Shown here: positions 29,892-42,524 of the stretch, one piece after another
How positions within the stretch are numbered: the stretch's first letter is position 1
Layout: the number at the start of each line of letters is the position of its first letter
From: an uncultured Pelagibacteraceae bacterium
GTDB taxonomy: Bacteria > Pseudomonadota > Alphaproteobacteria > Pelagibacterales > AG-422-B15
Length of the DNA: 64,000 nt
NCBI GenBank assembly: GCA_902546615.1
Contig: CACCKE010000004.1
Coordinates: 1-64,000, forward strand
Reading direction: 5' to 3'
The notes under the pieces: generated by a model
The model's database searches: none
Told to the model about the DNA's origin: nothing
The model's input: the letters and a program-made list of their open reading frames with translations, nothing else
Program-made: the position numbers and the translations under genes

Positions 29892-32466
29892 TCTCTTCAG
29901 CTTTTTTAAGATCTACGGAGACAATTTGACTGACGCCTCGTTCGGCCATAGTTACTCCAAACAATCTATCCATTCTCGACATGGTGAGCGCGTGGTGAGT
30001 TATAATTAAGAACTTGGTATTTGTTTTCTCTGTAATGTCATCTAAAAGACCACAAAATCTATCGACGTTTGCATCATCCAGCGGCGCATCTACCTCATCA
30101 AGTACACAAATTGGCGAAGGGTTTGTTAAAAATACTGCAAAGATTAGAGATAATGCTGTTAGCGCCTGTTCCCCACCAGATAACAATGACATTGACTGAA
30201 GTTTTTTACCAGGTGGACTTACCATCATTTCAAGCCCTGCTTCAAGTGGATCATCAGAGTCTATTAGTTCAAGGTGCGCTTTTCCACCGTTAAATAATTT
30301 TACAAAAACTTCTTTGAAATGTGTGTTTACAGTTTTAAACGCTCCAAGCAGTCTTGTTCTACCTTCTTTATTTAAATCTTCTATCGACTCCCTCATTTTT
30401 TTGATTGCGTTTTCTAAATCTTCTTTTTCAGTGTTCATTTTTTCAAGCTCTTCATCTATTTCTTTTGTTTCCAAATCTGCCCTTAGATTCACAGCACCCA
30501 TTGTTTCACGCTGCTGCTTAAGTCGATCAAGTCTCATCTCAGTTCTTTCGAGGTTAGTTCTCATAGTTTCAAGATCATCTGATATAGAGAGAGAATTTAC
30601 AATTTCACTTGGAATACAGTTAAATTTCTCTTTTGACTCGTATTCTAATTCTTTTAATCTTGATTCAGCTAATTCTTTTGTCGCTTCTGTTCTTCCTTTA
30701 GACTCTCTTATGTTAGCGAGATCATTTTGGGCTTTTCTTAAATTAGTCTCAATTTTTTTTAATTCATTATCAGCTTCAGCTAAACGATCAGCTGCAAACT
30801 GTCTTTCTGTCTCTGCAAAGCCTTTTGTTTCAATTAATTGACCTCTTCTCTGGGCAATTTCTTCTGGACGATTAGAGATTTTCTCTAGCTCTTGCTCAGT
30901 TTTTATTTTTCTTTTTTGCAATGTTTCGATTTGTTCTTGAGATGACTTAATTGTTTTATTCAATCTCTGAAATTCATATGTCCAATCACTTTGTTTTTGT
31001 TCAACGTCTTTTTGTCTGAGTTTTTCTCTTAATTCCATTGATAATGTTGCTGCATTTTTTGCCTCATTACTTGCTCTGTCATAATTTGTCTTAGCTTCGT
31101 TTGAAATATTGCTTGCTTGATCCACTTTCTCACTGATTTCACCAAGATCATTGTAAAATTTTTCTTTAAATATATTTGTCCATTTCTCAGGATCATCATA
31201 ACCTTCCACGTCTTTTAAAGTTGATTGCCTTGATTTCAAATTTTCTGCTTTAATCAAAGTGTCTTGCCAATCATCTCTTTTAGAATTTTTAATCTGATTA
31301 TATTGTTCTATTTGTTGCTCAAGATTTGAGATCTCTGTTTCCAAAGTATCCTTTTCTGACTTAAGTTGATCAATTGTTTCATTGTTTATTTCTTGAAACT
31401 CTTCGTTATTAGAGAGATCTTTTCTTGCATTTAATAAATTAAGATCTTTTTTAGCATCTTCCAGTTGAAACTGCTCCCTCTCACTATCGCTGATTATTTG
31501 TTGAATCACGTTTTCAAGATTTCTTTTTTCTTCTTTTATTCGTTCTTCCTCATGATCCAATGACTCTCTCTCGAGATTAATACGATTTAATTTTGCCGCA
31601 GACTCAATCTCTTTATCTCTTAAAGGCTTAATTTTCTCATTGGCTTTTAATTGTTCATTAGTAGCCTGAGTTACCTGCAACGTAAATTTTTGGATTTGAG
31701 ACTCACTTGATCTTAAATTCTCATCTGACTTTTCATAAGATTCTTTTAAAGATGTCCACTTTAGGAATAAAACGATACCCTCTAATTTGTTAATTTCAGA
31801 CGATACTGAGCGGTAGGTTTCAGCTTGTTCAGCTTGTTTTTTAAGACTATTGATCTGATTATTTAATTGTTTCATCAAATCCTTAACCCTTTGAAGATTA
31901 GTTTCTGCGCCTTTCAATTTTAGCTCTGCTTCATGTCTACGCGAATGTAACCCAGATATTCCTGCCGCTTCTTCTAATACCGAGCGTCTATCTATAGGTT
32001 TAGCATTTATTAATGAACCTACGCGTCCTTGGCTGATCAAGGATGGAGAATGAGCTCCTGTAGATAAATCTGCAAATAATCTTTGTACATCTCTGGCTCT
32101 AACGTCTTTACCATTAATTTTATAATCTGATCCCTTTTCAACTTCTATTTTTCTTTTAACTTGAATTTCAGTTTGATCATTAAATTCAGACGGCGCGTTT
32201 CTTTCCTCATTATCAAGATAGATTGTTACTTCAGCATTATTTCTTGCAGGTCTATCTGATGTACCGGAAAAAATTACATCCTCCATACCTGAACCCCTCA
32301 TACTTTTTGCAGAGGTTTCTCCCATGCACCATCTTAGGGACTCAACAACATTTGATTTACCACATCCATTAGGACCAACTATACCTGTTAAACCCTCATC
32401 GATGTCTAATTCAGTAGGATCAACAAATGATTTAAAACCTAGAATTTTTATTTTTTTAAATTTCAT
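29875..32466 (-). CDS. smc: SMC chromosome segregation ATPase, unusually short (863 aa), hinge apparently absent
   Basis: GPNGCGKSNVVESLRWCMGE (Walker A), LSGGEQALTALSLIFAVF...ICVLDEVDAPLDDANVDRF (signature and Walker B). Confidence 0.93.
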   Translation of the reverse strand: MKFKKIKILGFKSFVDPTELDIDEGLTGIVGPNGCGKSNVVESLRWCMGETSAKSMRGSGMEDVIFSGTSDRPARNNAEVTIYLDNEERNAPSEFNDQTEIQVKRKIEVEKGSDYKINGKDVRARDVQRLFADLSTGAHSPSLISQGRVGSLINAKPIDRRSVLEEAAGISGLHSRRHEAELKLKGAETNLQRVKDLMKQLNNQINSLKKQAEQAETYRSVSSEINKLEGIVLFLKWTSLKESYEKSDENLRSSESQIQKFTLQVTQATNEQLKANEKIKPLRDKEIESAAKLNRINLERESLDHEEERIKEEKRNLENVIQQIISDSEREQFQLEDAKKDLNLLNARKDLSNNEEFQEINNETIDQLKSEKDTLETEISNLEQQIEQYNQIKNSKRDDWQDTLIKAENLKSRQSTLKDVEGYDDPEKWTNIFKEKFYNDLGEISEKVDQASNISNEAKTNYDRASNEAKNAATLSMELREKLRQKDVEQKQSDWTYEFQRLNKTIKSSQEQIETLQKRKIKTEQELEKISNRPEEIAQRRGQLIETKGFAETERQFAADRLAEADNELKKIETNLRKAQNDLANIRESKGRTEATKELAESRLKELEYESKEKFNCIPSEIVNSLSISDDLETMRTNLERTEMRLDRLKQQRETMGAVNLRADLETKEIDEELEKMNTEKEDLENAIKKMRESIEDLNKEGRTRLLGAFKTVNTHFKEVFVKLFNGGKAHLELIDSDDPLEAGLEMMVSPPGKKLQSMSLLSGGEQALTALSLIFAVFLTNPSPICVLDEVDAPLDDANVDRFCGLLDDITEKTNTKFLIITHHALTMSRMDRLFGVTMAERGVSQIVSVDLKKAEEIGAVA

Positions 32467-33143
32467 TAATTAATTTCTTTTTCAATTATTTCATCAAATT
32501 CACTAATCGACATATTACCTGCATAAATTTCACCATTGATTATGAAAGTTGGAGTTGAAGATATATCATACTCCTCAACACCCTCTATGCGCTGTTCCAG
32601 TATAAAATCGGTAATATTCTCATTTTCCATACAGCTATTAAACGCCTCCTCAGATACGCCGAATAGGGCTCCGTAATTCTTAAGTGCATTAGTGCTGTTT
32701 TCCAGTACTTTATCGCTCTGATTAGTTACAATCCATTTTTTTTGATCTTTAAACAAAATTTTGTCCATTGCAAAAAAATCATTTTCATCAACACAATGAA
32801 GTAATTTAAAAGCGTTAAGATCAATCGCATTGAGAGCGAAAGGTCTCAATTCAAAATTAACTTTGCCTTTATCGATATAATTTTCTTTAATTTCTGCAAA
32901 GATGTCGTTACTAAAGTCTGCGCAATGACTGCAAGTGAGCGATCTATATTCAATAATTTTCACTGGTGCGTCGCTATCACCTAACTGCATTCCCTTTAAT
33001 GTACTGCTGGCAAACAATCCATTAATTGGAAACATCAACGTAAATAGAAATACAATAAAACTAGTACTGAATAAAAAATTAGACTTAAAACCCATATTTT
33101 GCTTATTTTTTTTATATATATACAACATGTTGAATATACTCAA
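32466..33143 (-). CDS. DsbA-family thiol:disulfide oxidoreductase
   Basis: IIEYRSLTCSHCADFSNDIFAEIKENYIDKGKV (CSHC), EEYDISSTPTFIINGEIYAG; N-terminal signal-like segment. Confidence 0.92.
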   Translation of the reverse strand: MSIFNMLYIYKKNKQNMGFKSNFLFSTSFIVFLFTLMFPINGLFASSTLKGMQLGDSDAPVKIIEYRSLTCSHCADFSNDIFAEIKENYIDKGKVNFELRPFALNAIDLNAFKLLHCVDENDFFAMDKILFKDQKKWIVTNQSDKVLENSTNALKNYGALFGVSEEAFNSCMENENITDFILEQRIEGVEEYDISSTPTFIINGEIYAGNMSISEFDEIIEKEIN

Positions 33144-33203
33144 TTTTTCCTTATTTTAATAGGATTTATTACTCTGTTGGAGTAGCAGAAAATTTTGTTT
33201 GAA

Positions 33204-33671
33204 TTAGGACTTTAAAATTTTTGAAGCGATTTTTTCAAAGTTTCTTCTAAGATCAGGATATTTTTTTAGTTCATCATAATTCTTACTTTGGCTCTTAATA
33301 TCACTTTCTAATTTATTGATTTTAATTGTTTTTTTAACCTTATTTGATGCTTGTATTATTTCAACTTTGTTGATCACTTCATAGCCAAAAAAAAGATTAA
33401 TTTTTTTAATTATTTTCTCTCGCTCGTGCTCAAACGCAAAAGCCACACTTCTATCAACTTTAACAATTAATTTACCATTATTTTTTTCACTGCTCTTACC
33501 TATTTTAAGCCGTAATGGAATGGTTAATTTTGCAAATTTTTTGCCCACAATTCTCTCCCAATTTGCTAAGAGTTCTAACTCTGAAAAACCTCTTGATTTA
33601 AGGATTTTCTTTGCTTCTTCTGGAAGAAGATTTGATAATATTTGAGGGCCTTTTAATTTCTTTTGAAACAT
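33204..33671 (-). CDS. DUF721 (DciA-like) family protein
   Basis: LLANWERIVGKKFAKLTIPLRLKIGK...LIVKVDRSVAFAFEHEREKIIKKINLFFGYEVINKVEI; mutY neighbourhood. Confidence 0.8.
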   Translation of the reverse strand: MFQKKLKGPQILSNLLPEEAKKILKSRGFSELELLANWERIVGKKFAKLTIPLRLKIGKSSEKNNGKLIVKVDRSVAFAFEHEREKIIKKINLFFGYEVINKVEIIQASNKVKKTIKINKLESDIKSQSKNYDELKKYPDLRRNFEKIASKILKS

Positions 33672-33692
33672 AAAAAATAAAGTAACACGAAA

Positions 33693-35888
<2,196 letters not shown>

Positions 35889-35907
35889 AATGACTTAATT
35901 TATTTTC

Positions 35908-36522
35908 TTAATTCAATATATTGTAGATCGGTTTGAAACTTTTTCGATGGATAGGGGTAATTCCATGAGACTTCAGAGCCAAAAGGTGCTCTTTTGTTCC
36001 GTACCCTGCATTTTTTTCAAATGAATATTCAGGATATTTGTCAGCAAGATTGGTCATAATCTTATCTCTGTAAACTTTGGCTAGAATTGAAGCTGCAGCA
36101 ATTGAAATTGATTTACTGTCACCTTTAACAATTGGTTTACATTTTAAATCAACTTTAGGCGTATATATTCCATCAATAAGAGACATTGATGGTACTATTT
36201 TTAGAGACTCAATAGCTCTTTTCATTGCAAGTAACGAAGCTTGTAAAATATTTAAATTATCGATTTCTTCTACTGACGCCTCTCCATATGCATAATGACT
36301 GTTTAATCTAATTTTTTCTGCAATTATTTCTCTTTTATTTTTTGATATTTTTTTTGAATCTCTAATACCTGCAGGAAGGTTGTTTTTATCCAAAATTACT
36401 GCTGCTGCCACTACTGGTCCCGCTAAAGGACCGCGTCCTACCTCATCAACACCAGCAACTGGACAATTAAAATTTTTTTCAAAATCCAACAAATTGATTT
36501 GATCGTTAAAATTATGATTCAA
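35908..36522 (-). CDS. rnhB: Ribonuclease HII
   Basis: VAGVDEVGRGPLAGPVVAAAVIL, IAAASILAKVYRD. Confidence 0.97.
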   Translation of the reverse strand: MNHNFNDQINLLDFEKNFNCPVAGVDEVGRGPLAGPVVAAAVILDKNNLPAGIRDSKKISKNKREIIAEKIRLNSHYAYGEASVEEIDNLNILQASLLAMKRAIESLKIVPSMSLIDGIYTPKVDLKCKPIVKGDSKSISIAAASILAKVYRDKIMTNLADKYPEYSFEKNAGYGTKEHLLALKSHGITPIHRKSFKPIYNILN

Positions 36523-37267
36523 CTTTTTTCTTAAGACTTTTTAAGTCCTCCCACGAATATTTTTTTTGTCCAGGTTGCCTTAATAAAAAAGCAGGGTGGA
36601 AAGTGGGTAGGGTGGGATATTTTTTTTTATTAATTTCAATATCTACCCATTTACCCCTAATCTTTGTTATACCTTTAGTATTTCTAATAAGTGCATAAGT
36701 CGCTGTTGATCCTAATAGCAATATTGCTTTAGGATTAATCAACTCTATGTGTTTCTTAATCATTGGTAGACACATATCTATTTCTTCATCAGTGGGCCGT
36801 CTGTTATTAGGAGGTCTCCAAGGTACAATATTTGCAATATATACCTTTTCTCGATTAAGGTTTATCGCCTCAAGCATTTTATCTAAGAGTTTGCCGCTTC
36901 TACCAACAAAGGGTTTTCCTTGAATATCCTCATCATGGCCAGGAGCTTCACCAATAAGCATAATTTCTGATTTTGGGTTTCCATCAGAAAACACCATATT
37001 TGTTGCACTTTCGTGAAGCTTACATTTGTCATAATTTGCCATGAAGTCTTTTAATGAATCTAATGATTCTAGAGAGTTGATAGTTTTTTGATCCTCAATC
37101 AATGAGTTATTAACAGATATAGAGCTGTCACTAGTTTTTGATTTCGATGATTTTTTATTTCCGTAGCGATTTTTTGGCTTATTTCCAATGTTTTCATTCA
37201 CCCCACTCATCTTTAATTGGTTGAGCTGCTTCAGTGTGTTTTGAACTTTTGCGTTGGTCATAAACAA
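36512..37267 (-). CDS. Uracil-DNA glycosylase, family 4
   Basis: SEIMLIGEAPGHDEDIQGKPFVGRSGKLLDKML, PTFHPAFLLRQP. Confidence 0.93.
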   Translation of the reverse strand: MFMTNAKVQNTLKQLNQLKMSGVNENIGNKPKNRYGNKKSSKSKTSDSSISVNNSLIEDQKTINSLESLDSLKDFMANYDKCKLHESATNMVFSDGNPKSEIMLIGEAPGHDEDIQGKPFVGRSGKLLDKMLEAINLNREKVYIANIVPWRPPNNRRPTDEEIDMCLPMIKKHIELINPKAILLLGSTATYALIRNTKGITKIRGKWVDIEINKKKYPTLPTFHPAFLLRQPGQKKYSWEDLKSLKKKVES

Positions 37268-37307
37268 ATTGAATTATAATACCTATAAACTAAATATATA
37301 GTTAATA

Positions 37308-38954
37308 ATGGATACTATTCAGCAAAGAGAATCAATGGAGTACGATGTTGTAATCGTGGGTGCAGGTCCTTCAGGCCTTTCAACCGCGATAAAACTCAAG
37401 CAAATAAACCCAGAAATTAATGTCTGCATTGTAGAGAAAGCATCTGAGGTTGGCGCTCATATATTAAGTGGAAATGTATTTGAAACAAGAGCTCTTGATG
37501 AGCTACTTCCAGATTGGAAAACTCTAGACGGCTGTCCTCTGAAAACAAAAGTTACAAAAGAAAAGTTTTTATTTCTTTTTGAAAAGTCTCACTTTACTGT
37601 TCCCTCGTTTTTATTACCACCTGTTCAACATAATAAAGGAAACTACATTGCTAGCCTTGCGAATATGTGTAGATGGCTTGGACAAATCGCTGAAAACTTA
37701 GGAGTTGAAATATATCCTGGTTTTGCAGCTTCTGAAATTTTGTACGATGAAGACGGAAAAGTAAGAGGCGTGGCCACAAATGACATGGGACTGGACGTAA
37801 ATAATGAAAAAAAAGATTCCTATGAGCCTGGTATTGAGCTACACGCAAAAACAACAGTATTTGCTGAAGGGTGTAGAGGCCATTTAGGTAAGCAATTAAT
37901 AGAGAAGTTTGAACTCGCAAAAAATTCAGACCCACAACAGTACGGAATTGGTTTGAAAGAAATATGGGAGGTGCCTGAAGAAAATCATGATGAAGGCTTA
38001 GTCTTTCATTCAACCGGTTGGCCCTTAGACAATAAAACCTATGGAGGGAGTTTTGTTTACCATGCAGAAAATAATCAAATATTTTTGGGATATGTAGTTG
38101 GACTTGATTATAAGAACCCGTATTTGTCACCTTTTGAAGAGTTTCAAAGGTTTAAAACACATCCTGCAATAAAAAAAATGTTAAGTGGCGGAAAAAGAGT
38201 TTCCTATGGTGCCAGAGCATTGATTGAGGGTGGCATACAAAGTCTGCCTCAGATGCACATGCCTGGCGCGTTATTAATTGGCTGTGATGCCGGTACGTTA
38301 AATATGCCAAAAATAAAAGGAACTCATACTGCCATGAAAAGTGGAATGATTGCTGCTGAAGCTATTAATGAATTCCTTTCGGGTAAGTCCAATGATCTAT
38401 CTTGTTACGAGGCTTTATTTAAAAAAAGTTGGGTTTATAGCGAATTAAAATCTGCTAGGAATGTTAAACCTTTCTTTACAAGGTTTGGAAATATCCTTGG
38501 TATTTTACTTACAGGAATCGATCAGTGGTTATTTATGGGAAAGCTTCCTTTTACTCTATCGCATAAACATGCTGATCATGAAACGTTAGAAGATGCAAAA
38601 GAAGCAAAAAAAATAAATTATCCAAAACCAGATGGTGTTTTAACTTTTGATAGGGCTAGTTCGGTATTTCTTACTGGAACTTATCATACTGAAAATCAAC
38701 CTGTTCACCTTCAATTGAAGGATAAAGATTTACCAATTAGTTACACGTTGGAAAAGTTTGATGAGCCTTCTCAAAGGTACTGTCCAGTAGGTGTTTATGA
38801 AGTTCATAGAAATGATGATGGTTCAGATCCAAAATTTGTAATTAATAGTCAGAACTGCATACACTGCAAAACATGCGATATTAAAGAACCGTCTCAAAAC
38901 ATAAATTGGGTAACACCAGAGGGTGGCGGTGGCCCAAAATATGCGAACATGTAA
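37308..38954 (+). CDS. Electron transfer flavoprotein-ubiquinone oxidoreductase
   Basis: MEYDVVIVGAGPSGLSTAIKLKQ, GCDAGTLNMPKIKGTHTAMKSGM, CIHCKTCDIKEPSQNINWVTPEGGGGPKYANM. Confidence 0.97.
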   Translation: MDTIQQRESMEYDVVIVGAGPSGLSTAIKLKQINPEINVCIVEKASEVGAHILSGNVFETRALDELLPDWKTLDGCPLKTKVTKEKFLFLFEKSHFTVPSFLLPPVQHNKGNYIASLANMCRWLGQIAENLGVEIYPGFAASEILYDEDGKVRGVATNDMGLDVNNEKKDSYEPGIELHAKTTVFAEGCRGHLGKQLIEKFELAKNSDPQQYGIGLKEIWEVPEENHDEGLVFHSTGWPLDNKTYGGSFVYHAENNQIFLGYVVGLDYKNPYLSPFEEFQRFKTHPAIKKMLSGGKRVSYGARALIEGGIQSLPQMHMPGALLIGCDAGTLNMPKIKGTHTAMKSGMIAAEAINEFLSGKSNDLSCYEALFKKSWVYSELKSARNVKPFFTRFGNILGILLTGIDQWLFMGKLPFTLSHKHADHETLEDAKEAKKINYPKPDGVLTFDRASSVFLTGTYHTENQPVHLQLKDKDLPISYTLEKFDEPSQRYCPVGVYEVHRNDDGSDPKFVINSQNCIHCKTCDIKEPSQNINWVTPEGGGGPKYANM

Positions 38955-38965
38955 AGCATAAGTCT

Positions 38966-40624
38966 ATGCTTATAAGAACAATTATATTTTTACTAATATT
39001 TAACATCTCAAGCATTAATCTTCATGCAGCACAATTTATTCCGCCTCAGGTGGGCGATTACTTGGTTGCAAAAATTTCTAGTGACTCAAATGACTACAGC
39101 ACAACTAAGAGATATTATCAAAGGCTGCACAGATCGAATCCAAACGATTTACTTGCTTTAGATAGACTGTTGTTGCTTAGTATCTTGGACGGAGATTTGC
39201 TTAGTGCAAATAACTACTCTTTCAAACTTGCAAAAGCAGGCTGTGATAAAAATGTGAATTCATGTTGTATGAATAATCAATCACCACAAGGTCATCTTGT
39301 TAATGGGATTTCTTACTTAAACTCTTATAAGCCCGGTTTTGCTGATCAAAGTTTTGCAAGTATTTGGAGAGGGAATTTATCTGATAGCACGTTTGTAAGA
39401 CTGCTCAGAGCTTGGGTATGGGCCGATAGTAATACGATAGACAAAAGTATGGCCTTAATCGATTTAATTTCCACAGGCGAACATCAACACCTAACACTTG
39501 TGCATAAAGCTCTAATTTATGACTATGCTGATGAGATTGAATTGGCGGAGGTTTTTTATGATCAATCTTTATCAGTACAAAGAGATTTATACGTTTTACG
39601 TCTATATTATAATTTTCTGCATCGAAATAATTTGACTGAGAAGAAAAATGCTTTTGCAGACGAGTTTTTGTCTTCGTACGACGAAGAGTTTAAAAATAAA
39701 TTTTTAACTTCAAATAAAAATAGGATTATTCAAAACCCTCTTCAAGGAATAGGAGTGGTTTTATTTAATTCACAACTTTTGATTGAAGATTTAAATGAAG
39801 AACTTGCACATATGTTATATCAACTAGCAATTGATACCTCTCCTAATTTACATGAGATAAAGTATATATTTGCTTCTTTTCTTAACCAGTTGGAGAATCA
39901 TGATAAGGCAAGAGAGGTGCTTAGTTATATTCCAAAGAAGCATTATCTAGGAAATTTTGCTGCAATTCAAATTTCAGATGCATATAGCTACGAGGGCAAT
40001 AACTATAAAGCAATTCAAAATTTAAATACGTTTGTGGAGGTTGATGATAGCTTTGAAGCTTACCTTTCACTTGGAAATTATCACCGCTATGAGAAGAATT
40101 GGTCTGATGCAATTGATAATTATGATCATGCATTAAAGCTTGGTAAAAAATTTGATAAAGAAAACATTTGGGAAGTTTACTTTAATATTGGAATTGTTCA
40201 TGAACGTTCTAAAAATTGGAAGTTAGCTGAAAAGAATTTAAAAAGATCATTGAAACTATCTGAAGATCAAGCAGATGTTCTCAATTATTTAGGATATTCT
40301 TATATCGATATGGATCAAAATATATCCGAGGCTAAAGTTATGATAGAACAAGCAATGAAACTGAAACCAAACGATCCATACATAGTTGATAGCCTTGCAT
40401 GGTATTATTTTAAAGTTGGTAAGTATAATGAAGCCCGGTCTTTGTTGGAGTTTTCTTTAGATATGATGCCATACGATCCAACTGTAAATGATCATTATGG
40501 TGATGTGCTTTGGAAGCTAGGAAATGAACTTGAAGCACGTTTTTATTGGCAGAAAGCCATAGATTTAGATCAGGAAAATATATTTGAGGATAAAGTTAAA
40601 ATCAAACTACTTAAAGGAATCTAA
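38966..40624 (+). CDS. Exported TPR-repeat protein
   Basis: Signal peptide-like MLIRTIIFLLIFNISSINLHA from ATG 38966 (ORF track start 38906 overlaps ETF-QO); repeated TPR helices near C-terminus. Confidence 0.85.
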   Translation: MLIRTIIFLLIFNISSINLHAAQFIPPQVGDYLVAKISSDSNDYSTTKRYYQRLHRSNPNDLLALDRLLLLSILDGDLLSANNYSFKLAKAGCDKNVNSCCMNNQSPQGHLVNGISYLNSYKPGFADQSFASIWRGNLSDSTFVRLLRAWVWADSNTIDKSMALIDLISTGEHQHLTLVHKALIYDYADEIELAEVFYDQSLSVQRDLYVLRLYYNFLHRNNLTEKKNAFADEFLSSYDEEFKNKFLTSNKNRIIQNPLQGIGVVLFNSQLLIEDLNEELAHMLYQLAIDTSPNLHEIKYIFASFLNQLENHDKAREVLSYIPKKHYLGNFAAIQISDAYSYEGNNYKAIQNLNTFVEVDDSFEAYLSLGNYHRYEKNWSDAIDNYDHALKLGKKFDKENIWEVYFNIGIVHERSKNWKLAEKNLKRSLKLSEDQADVLNYLGYSYIDMDQNISEAKVMIEQAMKLKPNDPYIVDSLAWYYFKVGKYNEARSLLEFSLDMMPYDPTVNDHYGDVLWKLGNELEARFYWQKAIDLDQENIFEDKVKIKLLKGI

Positions 40625-40629
40625 GTAAG

Positions 40630-41463
40630 TTGTTGAATACCATAAAATCCTACGCAAAAATAAATCTTTTCTTAAATGTATTAAACAAACTTGATACTGG
40701 TTTTCACGAATTAAACTCAGTGTTATCAAGGATTGATCTTTATGATGAGATTAGAATAAAAGATGAAAGTTCATTTAGTATCTCATATAATGGCCCTTTT
40801 GGAGACCAAGTTGGATCCAATGATCATGTTTCTAAATTATTTAATTATTTAATTGATAAGAATTATTTAAAGCAGAAATCATTTGCTATTCATGTTGTAA
40901 AAAATATACCAGTGGGATCGGGTTTAGGTGGCGGTTCATCAAATGTCGCAGAAATAATTAAATATTTAATAAGATCCAATTTGTTAGATAATTCAAGCTC
41001 AACTGAAATTGCACGAGATCTTGGGTCAGACATTGAATTTTTTATTGATGAGGGATCTGCACTGATTTCTGGAAAAGGGAATGTTGATCAAAGGTTAAAA
41101 ATCAATTCGGATAAGCATTTTCTAATTGTATTTCCAAATGTTCAAAATAGTACTAAGGAAATTTTTAATAAACACTCAAATTTAAGTGGAGAAAAATTCT
41201 CATACAATAAGGATACTAATTTAGATAGAATTTTAAAAGGTACATCAAATGAATTGGAAAAAACGGCACTTCTTGCAAATCAAGAAATGAGAAAAATAAG
41301 AGAATATTTAGATAATGATATAAATTGTAAGTATGAACGAATGACAGGAAGTGGCTCTGCATATTTTACTGTTTATGAAGATAAACAAAAGGCGGAGGAA
41401 GCAATACAGAGGATATCTGAAGAACACCCCAATTGGTGGACATATTTAACGAGGTTAATATAA
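40630..41463 (+). CDS. ispE: 4-diphosphocytidyl-2-C-methyl-D-erythritol kinase (TTG start)
   Basis: SYAKINLFLNVLNKLDTGFHELNSVLS, IPVGSGLGGGSSNVA, MTGSGSAYFTVY. Confidence 0.95.
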   Translation: MLNTIKSYAKINLFLNVLNKLDTGFHELNSVLSRIDLYDEIRIKDESSFSISYNGPFGDQVGSNDHVSKLFNYLIDKNYLKQKSFAIHVVKNIPVGSGLGGGSSNVAEIIKYLIRSNLLDNSSSTEIARDLGSDIEFFIDEGSALISGKGNVDQRLKINSDKHFLIVFPNVQNSTKEIFNKHSNLSGEKFSYNKDTNLDRILKGTSNELEKTALLANQEMRKIREYLDNDINCKYERMTGSGSAYFTVYEDKQKAEEAIQRISEEHPNWWTYLTRLI

Positions 41464-41479
41464 AGATTGCAAAATCTTT
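41462..41479 (+). terminator. Possible weak terminator hairpin downstream of ispE
   Basis: AAAGATT-GCAA-AATCTTT perfect 7-bp stem with GCAA loop then T-rich run; AT-only stem, so weak. Confidence 0.35.
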
Positions 41480-41506
41480 TTCTTAAATTAAATAATTATA
41501 TAGTGT

Positions 41507-41581
41507 TGGGGCGTGGCCAAGCGGTAAGGCACCGCTTTTTGGTAGCGGCATTCGGAGGTTCGAATCCTCCCGCCCCAGCCA
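41507..41581 (+). tRNA. tRNA-Gln (TTG), CCA encoded
   Basis: TGGGGCG/CGCCCCA acceptor, CCGCTTTTTGGTAGCGG anticodon arm, GGTTCGAATCC T-arm, GCCA end. Confidence 0.96.
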
Positions 41582-41596
41582 ATTAGGATCATAAAT

Positions 41597-42148
41597 ATGA
41601 GTAATTTTTTAAGTAAGTATAAATCAGTATACGATGTCTTTTTAGATAACTGGGGCTATCAGAAACATTATGTGGCTTATTTAGAGTCTCTAATGAGACA
41701 AGAAACACTATTACCAACACATATTAAAGAGATGATATTCGCCTATGTCTCAGGATTAAACGGCTGTGGGTACTGCAAGAATATTCATGTTGAAATATCA
41801 AAGAAAATTTTAAGAGACAAGAATGACCTAGATTTTATGAATGATATTGAACAATCACAAATAGAAGCTAAGTATAAGCCAATTCTAAAATTATCTCACA
41901 AAGTAAATGAAGATATTCGCTCAATTACTGAAGAAGATGTAACTGCCATATTAGAATATGGCTTTGATGAAAAAGTTATTTCCGAAATTATCTCTATTTG
42001 TTCTGCTGCACAATTTATGAATACCACAGTTGTTGCTCATCAAATAAAGCCTCTTGATCAAGTTCAAAATGTTGCATCAGCTAAAATGATGATTGAGAAA
42101 GGTTACGATGGGCTTGCTGAATTTATGTTAAGAAGACGTAATAAATAA
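41597..42148 (+). CDS. AhpD-like carboxymuconolactone decarboxylase family protein
   Basis: IKEMIFAYVSGLNGCGYCKNIHVEIS (CxxC...H). Confidence 0.88.
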   Translation: MSNFLSKYKSVYDVFLDNWGYQKHYVAYLESLMRQETLLPTHIKEMIFAYVSGLNGCGYCKNIHVEISKKILRDKNDLDFMNDIEQSQIEAKYKPILKLSHKVNEDIRSITEEDVTAILEYGFDEKVISEIISICSAAQFMNTTVVAHQIKPLDQVQNVASAKMMIEKGYDGLAEFMLRRRNK

Positions 42149-42149
42149 C

Positions 42150-42524
42150 TTAAAGAAATTTGAATAAACTTAGCCCAAGATAAAAAGCTATAACCGTAAA
42201 TGTGAAAGTCACAAACAGATATAAAAGTGAGGCTAGAATTTCTCCGTTGCTGAATAATTGGTAAAAATCCAAATTAAAAGTTGAAAAGGTCGTGAAACCT
42301 CCGAGGAAACCAATAGTTAAAAACATTTTTATATTTTGAGATACATTAACTTTGTCTGCAAAATAACTAACGACTAATCCCATCAAAAATGCCCCAAGAA
42401 CATTGACAACTATAGTTCCAAATGGAAATGAACTTAAAAATAATCGATCAGTCTGTTCACTTATAAGAAAACGCAATAAAGCTCCGACACCTCCACCTAA
42501 AAAAATGGATAACAAAATACTCAT
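42150..42524 (-). CDS. crcB: Fluoride channel CrcB/Fluc
   Basis: GGGVGALLRFLISE, PFGTIVVNVLGAFLMGLV, IGFLGGFTTFSTF. Confidence 0.95.
   Translation of the reverse strand: MSILLSIFLGGGVGALLRFLISEQTDRLFLSSFPFGTIVVNVLGAFLMGLVVSYFADKVNVSQNIKMFLTIGFLGGFTTFSTFNLDFYQLFSNGEILASLLYLFVTFTFTVIAFYLGLSLFKFL

Noticed and set aside
30314-30841. 175-aa plus-strand ORF opposite smc
   Set aside because: Ser/Phe/Leu-rich antisense shadow of the coiled-coil coding strand; no family resemblance.
37651-38130. 159-aa minus-strand ORF opposite ETF-QO
   Set aside because: Antisense to a strongly conserved gene; no recognisable domain.
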